DNA of 64,000 bases from Apostichopus japonicus (taxonomy: Eukaryota > Echinodermata > Holothuroidea > Aspidochirotida > Stichopodidae): contig NC_092580.1 in NCBI RefSeq assembly GCF_037975245.1, positions 12,307,501 through 12,371,500 on the forward strand, given 5' to 3'. The position numbers and the translations under genes were made by a program. Numbering within the stretch: position 1 is the stretch's first letter; each line of letters starts with the position of its first letter. Positions 12,890 through 25,100 of this stretch are shown in pieces. The notes beneath the pieces were generated by a model that saw nothing but the letters and a program-made list of their open reading frames with translations, was not told the DNA's origin and did not search any database.

Positions 12890-13450
12890 CACCAAAATGA
12901 GAATATTCTTTCTCCAATATTTCCTTACCCAAACTTGGGGCCAAAAATATAATTTGTCATTTGTCTCCCCCCCCCCAAAAAAAAATATTTGAACCCTATA
13001 AAATGTGGTCCCAACAGGGCCCAAATAATATGTCTGAAAACTGCATTTGAGGTGGAAATAAAATTTGGGCCCAACTTGCCTAAGCATGTGACCAAAATTT
13101 TTGGGGGCCCAGACAACAAGTTACAACAAGTTAACGCCTTCATGTACCAGCTATTAACCAACAACTGCATCCCAAGTTTGGATACAATCCAATTTAAGGC
13201 TGTGGAGTTGCTGCAATGTTAAAACTTTGACCCCTCCTCCAAAATTTGGACCCAATAAAATTTTGCGCCTCAATGGCCATAAAAATATTTAGCACAAAGA
13301 AACTGGCTGAAAAATATATTTGTCCCTTAAAAATTGATCCACAAGAAATTTGGGCATAAAAATGGTTCCAAAAATATTTGACCCCACAAATTCAGGCCCA
13401 TAGAAATTATTCCAAAATGGATTTTCAGGGCCAAGATGGTCCCAAACCTG
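12890..13450. repeat. Degenerate AAATTTGGGCCC-rich stretch
   Basis: Short blocks such as AAATTTGGGCC, AAAATTTTGG, CCCCAAAAAT and GGCCATAAAAAT recur at irregular spacing with C- or G-runs between them. It looks like a very old, diverged tandem repeat, but I cannot fix a period by eye. No coding signal is seen. Confidence 0.3.
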
Positions 13451-15319
13451 AATGCAAAAATGCATTGAAGTTTTGATTAATTCATTGCAATAGACTTCTG
13501 CTTATTCACCAGAAACAGCGATTATAATATAAATGTCCTGATTTCTACCATGAGATACAGCACTTACTGTATCGTGTTTATCATGTAAATGGTTTCCATG
13601 GTTTGACTGCTGGTGACCCAGATGACCTTTGGACTCTACCAGCAGTTGAGTTTTTCTATTCAATATTACACATCCGCATGCCACTTTAATTATAAATTAT
13701 CTACAAGATGATGAAGAGGGTCAATATCCCTAGCAACACTTACATGCACTCTTGCTTGGCACAATGCCAAGTCTGAACTACAAGATGACTATACAAAACA
13801 AATACTAAGCTTAAGGAATAGCACATATTTTATTCATAGTTTTATTCAAAACTTAGCTGCTCTGAAAAATAAAAAATAAATAATTCATTTAAATTGTTAA
13901 ACAATTTCTGCCCACTAAAAGATAAGGATCTTACAAACTTTTAAAAGAGCACAAAGTCATGTTGTTAGCCTCGAACAGTGTATGCCGCCCACGGTTATAC
14001 ATCAGTTGCATTTAACACAGTGGGTGGCGGTGTGTTTCATGTGCCATTGAGGTAACAGCAACATAATAACGTGTAACCGACACCCACATCATTTCCCCTG
14101 GCCAGAGGTAAGACCGATAACACACGATATATATCTACAATTGTGATCGGAACAGGGTTTAATACATTAGTTTTATCATCGACTCCATCTTGTTATTTGC
14201 ACTACTCTTTTCTTCTCTTGTTTTTTTTATCTCTTTGGCAATTTAATTTGTAGGCTTTTGACGGTTGCAAAATAACCTGTTTTTATAAAAAGATTGACAT
14301 ATATTGGATTTATCGTTCAAATGTTATTCAGCACTATGGTAGCTCTCTAGACTGTAAAGAACTCGGAGCAGTTTGAGGTTTGATATGAAAACAAACAATA
14401 GAATACTGCAAGGAGCTATGTCGACCTGTTGTCATGGAAACTTGTCGATAATAAACATACCCTGGACGATGATTAATGAACAAGTTTGTTATTCATGCAT
14501 GGAGGATGCATGGTCAACGATCAATCATGGTTATTGTTTGAAATCCAAGAGTGTTTCAATACAGGTCTTGTCAGAACATATATCGATCACACAATATTGG
14601 ATTTTTTCCTTCTTTTTATCTCAACAAGACGACTTGGTATTAAAAGTCACAAAATCTTGTCAAATGGGCCACGGAAAAACTTTGCCAATTTGTGAGGAAA
14701 TTGATCGTAACTAATTATGTTTGTTCTGAGGTTGCGTTATTACTGTATACAGTATTTAATAAGATTACATGTGAGACAGCATTGAAGTCTCTCAATATGC
14801 TAAATATCTGAAGATGGTCTTCAGGGGCAGTCTACTACATGTACCTCTCTCGCACAGAAGATCCTGCTTGGATCGAGACGGCACACACCCTGGGAATAAT
14901 TAATCCAGTAAAGCATTGTGAGATGCTACACAAAATGATCATATTGCTATACTTGTAAGTACAAAGATGCATCTAGCAGGGTTTAGTACATAGGAACCAT
15001 AGTATATTACAAGAGTCAAAGGTCAGAAGGTCCCTCAAAACTACTATACATTATTCAAACACTAAAGTATTCCCTCTTTCTTACATTAAACAACACAGAT
15101 TTTTTCTTGCAGTACAGTCTGAGATAAATCTCTCCCTGTCTGAGATCAACTTAAAAAGAAGTAGGAGAAATTCTCATCTCCCTTCACACCCCTGTCTCTC
15201 ATCACACCGAATCTGTTATTCAGTCCACGATCCTTTACCCTCCCACACACAGGTCGAAACACCATCCTAACAGTCTCCGTTCCATTGCCATGCTCAGTAA
15301 GCAAAAGATGAAGAAACTC

Positions 15320-18300
15320 TCAGGTGATTTCTTCACTCAGTTCTAACCCCAACTGCTTGATTGTCCATCTGAAGTATGGTAGGAGAGGACAGGTGGTCTG
15401 ACCGACACCAGGTATGCTGGTGTGATACCAGTGCAAGTGAAGCGGTACCAGACTTTGTTGCCAGATCTTGGCCAACCCCAGAGGATTTCTCATGGCGAGT
15501 GGTATCTCCTGCAAAGATGGAGAGAAGTTATCCTCTACAGCAAGCCCGTAGCCAGAGTTGTATATTTTATTTATTCGTTTTCGGAGGGGAGGGGGAAGGC
15601 TGGGGTTACAAATGTTCGCCTATGTCTCTCTATGGGGAGAGTCTTAGCAGAGGGTAGAGTCTTCACAGCGGGGAGAAAGTGATGAATTTTGGTTTGGGTA
15701 GAGGGAGACGACTAGATGCAAAATGGTACTATCGTTTCCATCATTTCAAGTAGTACATTTTTGTCATACATTTCAGTTGAAATATTGTCAGTGTGTAGGA
15801 TATTGCGTATATGTGTGACTTATAGCGTAAGACATTTGGAAGAAAGTCAGAACATTGTTGGGTATGGGGTGGGGGAGCAGGACATATCCCCCCCCCTCCC
15901 TCCATCTACAGCCCTGCCATAGAGGAGATGCCGAGCACAGCCCTGCCATATATTTCAATTTCCAGCAGATTCTCTCAAGGGATCTGGGCAATATATTTAT
16001 TGTTCGTCTGATAGGGACAAAATTGCTTTTTTAGTGCCAACAGTTACTGACAAGAATTACTTCAGCCCCGATTCTTATATGCAAAGCGTTTTGATCATAT
16101 CTATGTATTGCATCACCAGGGAGAGCCGATGCTAAGTACCTATGTATGTCTTTTTATTGAAGCAACAGATGTTCTTAAGATTTTTAACATCTGTTCTAAA
16201 TGCTAATACAAGCAATATATTAATTAAAACAAACAATGCAAATACATCATATGGTCACTACCATTGATAATGTCTGTGTATATTTGTTTGTTTCTCTAGT
16301 GCCCTTCATATGTTCATTTCTCTAACTGATTTGTAAGTTACTGATAAATGTTATTTCTGTTCCAAACATATGAACAATTAATTTTAAATTGAATCGGGTG
16401 AAACTGGTAGAAATACGTTATTATGCTGAATACACAACAGACTGCATTATGGTTCCTTTCAAAGAGAGTCAGTCACTCCAAAAATTATAAATGGAAGAAC
16501 CAAAAAAGGGAAGTACATAAGTACAATTCTAACTTTCATTTGTTAAACTGTAGAGCAACAATCTAAAATCACTTCCAATCAACAACCACAGGTTGGAATC
16601 ATGCTGTCACCTACAATCCGCCAACAAACAACATGGCACAATAAGCAATGGAAAACTGTATTGTATCTTAATGCTTAACACTACCAAACAATGTCTGAAA
16701 TTCAAACTACATCAAACCATCGAAAGGAGGCCCTACAGTCCCGCCAGCAGAATCTCTACCCCCTCCCCTCCCTTGGCAGACCAGTTACTGTACATAAAGC
16801 TGTCAGTACAAGTTAAATATTACTCCACATATATTCAAGTTGATAACAAAACATTGCAAGAGTGAACTGATGTTTGGTGCTGTGCACATATGAAGGACAC
16901 AAGAAAAACTAATCTAAACTGGCAAACTTTTGAAGAAAAAAATGAAAGAAAAACACAGACCAATAACAAAACCAATTGTCAAAGATATCTTCTAGAACCT
17001 TTAAAGGGGATAAAAGAGGAATGGCTTTTATTTTAATATCTCTTTTGCATAATTTGTTTATTAAATACAAACCAATAAGAAACTCTCACCTCCCTTTAGG
17101 GGTAACAGACCTTTCTCGATCTTACTTTTGAAGCGGTTAAAAAATACTCCAATTGATTATCAGTTTTTTATTCTTTTAATTCTTTTTGGAAGTATTTAGA
17201 CTGCTCTCTCTTAACCTGCTACTGTATTTAAAATTTGTCTTCCTTTTGCCTGTTACTTGTAATGCAAATTTCTATCCCAGAAGGAGTTTTGTACTAAGCT
17301 GAAGCATTTTGCATTCATAGAGCATGCATCACTAGGGAAGCTGCTCAATGCAGATTGTATATATGTTATCTGGGCTTGAAGACTTGTCATATTTAGACTC
17401 GTTCAGCGTTGTGTGTGATGGAACATTAATGCTGTGATATTTCCCTAGGGAAACATTTATTCTGTGATATCTCCCGTTAGGGAATAGAACATTTCGAAGC
17501 TGTGTCGGGAAGTTATCCACCACAGGTTATCTCTATCACGTAGACCAATGATGGCTGGGTATGTGTATTCTGACTGGGAAGGGTAAGGTGAGGGGCATAG
17601 TGAGGGTTAGAGGTGGGGGAGGCAGAGGGGGATGATGGGAAGTTATTCACCACAGATATCTCTATCACTTATACCAATAATGATGGTTCAGTTTTTGTTT
17701 CCTTTTAATGTCCCACTCTCTTTCCACTCAGCATCTTTCAAAACTCAAACTCACTTTCACCAAGGAAGAGAGTAAAATTGCAAATCCTGAATTTCGTATC
17801 TCAACATTTACAAAATCCTGTAGCTCGCTACACATCTACTGGGATTTTCTTAGTCTTTCTTTACTCTGTTTTGCATACAAATTCATGCTGAAGTAGGTTA
17901 CAATATAAGTATGTGTACATAACCTGTTGTTGACCGTTTACTCAAATGATCTTTTCCTTTCTCTCTCTACATGTCACCAGCAACAATTGGATTGGTCAAT
18001 CTGACCACCATATCCTGACCACAGATTACTCTGCTAAAGCAATGTGACTCATATACTGGATTTTTTATTTCATTCCACATCATGAATTATACAACACTGT
18101 TTATAAGTCAAAAATATTCATAAACAGGAGTATATAAAGCATAAATAATGCTGTTTGGATTTTATATCCCATAATCCCTTGAATATAATGACCTGTCAAG
18201 TTTCAAATAAAGGCATAATTTTTTTTTTCTTGGGGGGGGGGGGGGGAGACTTCCCCAAAAAAACAGTACTACTGCTGTAAATATTATGAAAAAGTGTCCA

Positions 18301-21300
18301 TAAACCATAGAAAGGTGTAGTGTTCCTTTTTAAAGGTTATTAGCAACAATATAAGCTGTCTATGGACAATACATCTCAGAATGTTTAATCTAGGTGGGAA
18401 AGACAAGGGGGAGAGAGTGGGAAGGGAGGGGAGAGTTGGGTGGTGGTGAGAGGTGGGAGGTAGGAAGGTCGGTCAGGGCTGACTATAACATGTTTCAATA
18501 AATATGTAGCCTCCTCTGATAATCCCTTTCCAGCAGGCAATTGACTACCACCAACACTATTTTACTACAAATTCATAAGACTAAGAAACACTTTTAGTAA
18601 GTAATGTTTGTACATCTACAAGCCTATAAAGCTTAAAACCAATTTGCCTCTACATACGGTACTTTCGCGTATGAGTGGTAGGACATGCTTCTGAATGAGT
18701 CCCATATCTATATCAAACTAGCCATTTGTTGCAGGTTCATACCTATGTCTGGAAGGAGGGAGCGTGGGAAGGGTCACACCAGAGCAAGTTTTTAGCGGTA
18801 GTCTAATTGGCTGAGAGGACCAAATTCTGTTCAGACAACCAAAATCAGTATATCAGTAAAATGATATATCTGTGTCACTCCTCTGTCACTTTGAGGGTGC
18901 TGAAATAAGAATTATTTCAAACAACCATTTTGGCTGTTCAGGCAACCAAAATGTGAGACTTTGTTGTCCAAGGGACAACCAGAGGTTCCAGAGGGTCAAC
19001 CAATAGGGACAATTGTCTAATTTGCTGTGGTATTAAGCATGCTAGTGAGATATTCTACATTCTTATTCTTTGTTACAGGGTGCACAGCTGTGTTGGGGGG
19101 AGGGTGGGGGTGACACCATGGTGAAACCTATTTCAGCCTTCCACCAAGCCTTGCTTAACCATGTGGTGCTTGCACGTCCCTTGCTTGTGAGTAAGAGGTA
19201 CAGTACTCTAGGTGCGTGTGAAACTATAAGCATCAACAACAAATTGCCGGAAAAAATGTCTCCTACTAATTTCATCCATAGCCTGTAAATATGGTGCAAA
19301 CTTATATTTTAATTGCTAAGGGAGTGGCAAAGGTCAATGAACGCTGTCCTACCTGGGTCCGGGGTGTAACTTCGAGAGGATTAGCAGTCACATCCGTTCC
19401 CAGAATGCATCTCACCCTTGACGAGTACAAGTGATCTCCAAGAATCTTGCACATCTTTTGTCCCAGATGGACTTGCAATTGGTGATGTCGCACTGAGTAC
19501 ACATAGAGAGAGAGGGGACAGTAAGTACAATAGCATGCTGAGTTAATGACAATAGATTGGTCAGTGTAGATAGCATGCTGAATTAAATGACAATAGATTG
19601 GTCAGTGTAGATACCATGCTGAGTTAAATGACAATAGATTGGTCAGTGTAGATAGCATGCTGAGTTTAATGACAATAGATTGGTCAGTGTAGATAGCATG
19701 CTGAGTTAAATGATAATAGATTGGTCAGTGTAGATAGCATTGCTGAGTTAAATGACAATAGATTGGTCAGTGTAGATAGCATGCTGAGTTAAATGAAAAT
19801 AGATTGGTCAGTGTAGATAGCATGCTGAGTTAAATGACAATAGATTGGTCAGTGTAGATAGCATGCTGAGTTAAATGACAATAGATTGGTCAGTGTAGAT
19901 AGCATGCTGAGTTAAATGACATTAGATTGGTCAGTGTACAGGTAGATAGCATGCTGAGTTTAATGACAATAGATTGGTCAGTGTAGATAGCATGCTGAGT
20001 TAAATGACAATAGATTGGTCAGTGTAGATAGCATGCTGAGTTTAATGACAATAGATTGGTCAGTGTAGATACCATGCTGAGTTAAATGACAATAGATTGG
20101 TCAGTGTAGATACCATGCTGAGTTTAATGACAATAGATTGGTCAGTGTAGATAGCATGCTGAGTTAAATGACAATAGATTGGTCAGTGTAGATAGCATGC
20201 TGAGTTAAATGACAATAGATTGGTCAGTGTAGATAGCATGCTGAGTTAAATGAAAATAGATTGGTCAGTGTAGATACCATGCTGAGTTAAATGACAATAG
20301 ATTGGTCAGTGTAGATAGCATGCTGAGTTAAATGACAATAGATTGGTCAGTGTAGGTAGCATGCTGAGTTAAATGACATTAGATTGGTCAGTGTAGATAG
20401 CATGCTGAGTTTAATGACAATAGATTGGTCAGTGTAGATAGCATGCTGAGTTAAATGACAATAGATTGGTCAGTGCAGATAGCATGCTGAGTTTAATGAC
20501 AATAGATTGGTCAGTGTAGATAGCATGCTGAGTTAAATGATAATAGATTGGTCAGTGTAGATAGCATGCTGAGTTAAATGACAATAGATTGGTCAGTGTA
20601 GATAGTATGCTGAGTTAAATGACAACAGATTGGTCAGTGTAGATAGCATGCTGAGTTAAATGACAATAGATTGGTCAGTGTAGATAGCATGCTGAGTTTA
20701 ATGACAATAGATTGGTCAGTGTAGATAGCATGCTGAGTTAAATGACAATAGATTGGTCAGTGTAGATAGCTTGCTGAGTTAAATGACAATAGATTGGTCA
20801 GTGTAGATAGCATGCTGAGTTAAATGACAACAGATTGGTCAGTGTAGATAGCATGCTGAGTTAAATGACAATAGATTGGTCAGTGTAGATAGCATGCTGA
20901 GTTAAATTACAACAGATTGGTCAGTGTAGATAGCATGCAGAGTTAAATGACAATAGAATGGTCAGTGTAGGTAGCATGCTGAGTTAAATGACAATAGATT
21001 GGTCAGTGTAGATAGCATGCTGAGTTAAATGACAATACATTGGTCAGTGTAGATAGCATGCTGAGTTAAATGACAATAGATTGGTCAGTGTACAGGTAGA
21101 TAGCATGCTGAGTTAAATGACAATATATTGGTCGGTGTAGGTATATGGTATTCCTTAAATTAGAATCTAAATTTGGGTGCAAGACTGAAAGCTGTGAGGA
21201 TTCCTTTTAGTAAAGGAGAAATCTACAAAAGTCATGGATTCATTTCTTCAAGAAATCTGTTCCCAGCAGTTTCATGATTAACTTGGGGGGGGGGGGGGTG

Positions 21301-21656
21301 GGGGCAGGGCTTAAGATTAGATAGGTACTCTAAAGGTAGCAAAACAAGCAATAGTGAGATTTAGTCCCTTTCTGAGTTGAAGGGGCCCTCAGCTCTTTGG
21401 CTCTGAACCCTTGGGTGTTTTGCCCTCTACTGTTCCATGCTTATAAAGGGACAGAACAGTTAAAGCATATCTTAGTACTACTACCAGGTATAATCGAGGC
21501 ATAAAATTGAGAAAAATAGGCTCTCCTGCAAATCTATCTCCATAATTGGTTACAGGCAGGTCATAGATACTAGTAAGCCCAATTCAGTGGACTACCAAGC
21601 AGGAATGGCTGTTCAAGCAATTATTTTTGACTTGGCTTCCACAAGGCCCTATAAAT

Positions 21657-21733
<77 letters not shown>

Positions 21734-22066
21734 GAAAATGGTAAAGAGTTGGAAAATCAAGAACAGTGAAAAAACTTTCAGCCTCCCTCGGGATTCGAAC
21801 CACAGGCCTTCCGCTCTGTACGCGGACACCCTAACCACTAGGCTATGGACGCTGATTGTATGTCCAGAGGTTCGAAACCGGTAAGGAAGGTCGTAATTCC
21901 ACTGTAGGCGTTTGTCACCTGTATCGAACAATACTAGTTGTTTTTGGTGACATATTTTTGCCTTACTCTAGAGATCAAACATGATGCTAACCAACTCGAA
22001 ATCATTTGTGATTCCTAAAGCCGGATCTCGAAAGAGATACTTTGAACAGATACTTTGAAAGAGATA

Positions 22067-22158
<92 letters not shown>

Positions 22159-25100
22159 TATATTTATACTGACAGACCTGCTCTGCTTTAACAACTTCGT
22201 CACAAATGATACTTACATTTATCTACCTGTATTTCTAATAGAGCACAATTAAGGTCCTCATTCTTGGACAGAACTCTGTATTCAGTGGTGGCTTTCTTTG
22301 CATGTCCACTTTTAATGCTTTTCAGAGAAACATTACGAACTGGAACTGTCTGTCCGAACAAAAAAAAATAAAAGATGGAAAATGAGCAATACCAAACAAT
22401 AGCAATAAATAGAAAGAAAATCCTGAAATTTTAAACAGTGATGTTGCAAAGGCCAAACAATATTTAATAAACAATTACTCTCACAGGCAACATGTTTAGA
22501 AAGTGACTAACTGTAGCATATTTGAGCTACTGTGGTCTGGTCAGTTGGAAAGAACTAGAAGCAATCCAGCTCATCAATTCTGCCAGTGATTGTGTATGCA
22601 GTTCCTGTCTGGTATCACTTTCTACTTGAAAAGGACAAGAAAAGAATTAGAAGTTTCTTGAAATACTGCTCCAAAATATTTAATCTCGAGTATGAAAGCC
22701 TTGTTGGTAAAGTAAACACTGCTGCTAAAAATGAATTCATAAGACTAGCTAAGAATATACATAGTTCTAAAGATCACCCACTTCACTCCGAGTTGATCTC
22801 TCTGTGCAATAGAACCAGCAAGTACAATCTACGTAATCCTACTATCTTGCCATCTTTTAGAATTATGCTTTTTAAGAACTCCTTTATCTACAGAGCAGCC
22901 ATTTATATTCAAAATGGGTTCTTAGAATCTCTGTTATAATCCTTTTAATCTTTAATCTTTTAAAACTTCTATTCCTCTATCTTATTTCTTGTTTTTGTTT
23001 CATGCTTTCATTTTTGTACATGTTTACGTCTTTTATGTATCATCTTTTATGTGTCCTATTTATAAATGTTATCGTTTATACTGGAATAAAGAAATTGAAA
23101 ATTGAAATTGAGGCTATGAACATCATTGATACCACAGTTTATACTGTATAGTAACGTATTCTGTTACCATGGGTTACACATTCAAATAGAGTAGACACAC
23201 ACTTTTGGCATTTCATTTTCATGTTATAAAAGTGAGACTTGTGCGGTGACACTCCTACAAATCTGTACAAATGACATCCCATAATGAACAGATATGATAC
23301 GAACTGGGTCAAACTGTACCATCAAAACAAATGTCTTGTTATAGTTGTGTAAATACAGTCGTCCATTAATTACATAAATGTGTCAACATTTATTTACAAA
23401 AGTTTGTTTATACAAGCTTTGATCCTTTCTCTCTTACAACAACATTCACTGATTGACTGAATTACTGTATGCGTACCTATAAACAAGTTTTATTTCAATG
23501 TGTATGAATAATTTATGTTTGATATAGCTTTTAGCCTTTTAGAAATGTATTTGGCAGGGTGCACAGGGCCAGAAGGTTGCAGTTTTATCTGTTCTTGGGC
23601 TTTTGTGGGGAATTTCCACAATTTTAATAAGTGTATAATCACGACAAAAGCTACTGCGATCACAGCTAACTAGTAGAAACAACAAACCTTTATGAGGTTT
23701 GGAAATGTCCGTTGCAACACCTCATTAATGATTCTGGTCAGATATCATTTGTAAGATAAAACGACTCACTGCTTATTATTATTTGTCCTTGTGTTGCATC
23801 TTAATCGTTGCTAATTATATTCCCATCCAAGGTTGAAGTGTAATCTATAAAGGATTATTTAGCTTCCACCATGACTACACGGAGCATCGCTTTTAAATGT
23901 CTCAAAATAAACGCCCTCTAGCGATAATTATACGAACAATGTCAAATCCGTTTACAGAGTCTGATTACACGAATGTACAGTTCTTAAAGTTTGTGTTTGA
24001 TGGGTTTGTAACTGAACTCACAGTTTACGCACAAAATGTTTAGTATAAATGAATATACTTCCGTGCATTGTTCACCTCTTTTTTTCAAAATAGATTTCTT
24101 CAAACAGTCATTTCTGGCTGTAAAATCTTGTACTTGAAAAAAACTAGGTAACTTAGAAACTACATGAGGGCAACCAAGTTTTCCGCATAGCTAGACTGAA
24201 GAACTTGATACTTGGGTCTGTACAGAAAATGGTGAAGAGAGTTTTCAATTCCTCTGTACATTTACAGCTAAGTCAACATTCACATTTTTCACATTTCACA
24301 TTTTGACAATTTTTTCATCATTTGATAATTGACACTTCACTAGTCTAGCTGATGGAGAACATCGTTCCCAGATTTTATTATTGATTTATAGGATCTTAAA
24401 ATTGATCAGGATCAACTCAGAGAGCACTTTTGATAATTACAATGGGCAGAATGATGTCACATGAGAACACACTGAAGTTGACTCATCAAAACTCTCCGTC
24501 AAAAGGCACTGTGTTAATAAACAAATGAAAGATTGTTTAACTTACCAAGAGATGGTCTCCAATGGATACATTCTTGAGGGCTTGACATATGGTACCTTAA
24601 TATGATAGAAATGAAATTAAAAGCATAAATTACTTGAGAGAAAAATAAAATAGTTTGTTGTCTACTCTGATAAAATTGGCTAGAAATATTATTATTTCCT
24701 CATTTAATGATACCTGCTCTGTAGTTAAATAAAGTTTATGAAATGTGTAAAAGTAAGTTGGCCTGACGTTTCGATCCTAGCAGGATCTTCTTCAGAGGGT
24801 GAATGGCCTTCCTTCTTCATTCAGCCTCAGAAGAAGATCCTGCCGATCGAAACGTCAGGCCAACTGACTTTTACACATTCTCTTTACACAGGCTCTTTAG
24901 TGGATAAGCAGTTTGCTAACTGTTTTGTTTTATTTTGATTTAAAGTTTATTAAACAAAGGACACAGTCACACACTATCATTCACCAGAAACTATAAACTT
25001 TAGAAGAGGCATAGACTTAGCAACCGTCATACAATATATATATATGTAATGGAAGATATTATTTTCTCCCAAAAAGTACAGAATTCCTATTTTCTCACTA

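Larger units (their letters stand above)
10346..15319. other. Region between adducin and RPUSD3, no gene recognised
   Basis: I looked on the minus strand for the missing N-terminal adducin exons and found no recognisable match. The interval holds a 37-bp minisatellite, a 393-bp hAT MITE, a C-runs/AAATTTGGGCCC-rich degenerate stretch and otherwise AT-rich sequence. Confidence 0.5.

Noticed and set aside
13502-13684. Minus-strand frame of 60 residues (MACGCVILNRKTQLL)
   Set aside because: No similarity to adducin head exons and no convincing splice borders.
14838-14892. Short minus-strand segment bounded by TTCCCAG and GTACAT (GVCRLDPSRIFCARE)
   Set aside because: It looks like an exon but has no place in adducin or RPUSD3 and is too short to support alone.
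19070-19288. Plus-strand frame of 72 residues with a plausible acceptor before it
   Set aside because: No recognisable protein and no partner exons; it overlaps a G-rich stretch next to the RPUSD3 exon on the other strand.
19522-21142. CRISPR-like regular repeats
   Set aside because: The repeats are contiguous without unique spacers, and the context is an animal intron; it is a satellite.
21777-21855. Possible tRNA gene on the minus strand
   Set aside because: The A and B boxes are present, but the body and TA tail show a SINE, and the cloverleaf arms pair imperfectly.
21584-22252. Open frames with long Tyr-Ile runs
   Set aside because: They are translations of (TA)n microsatellites.
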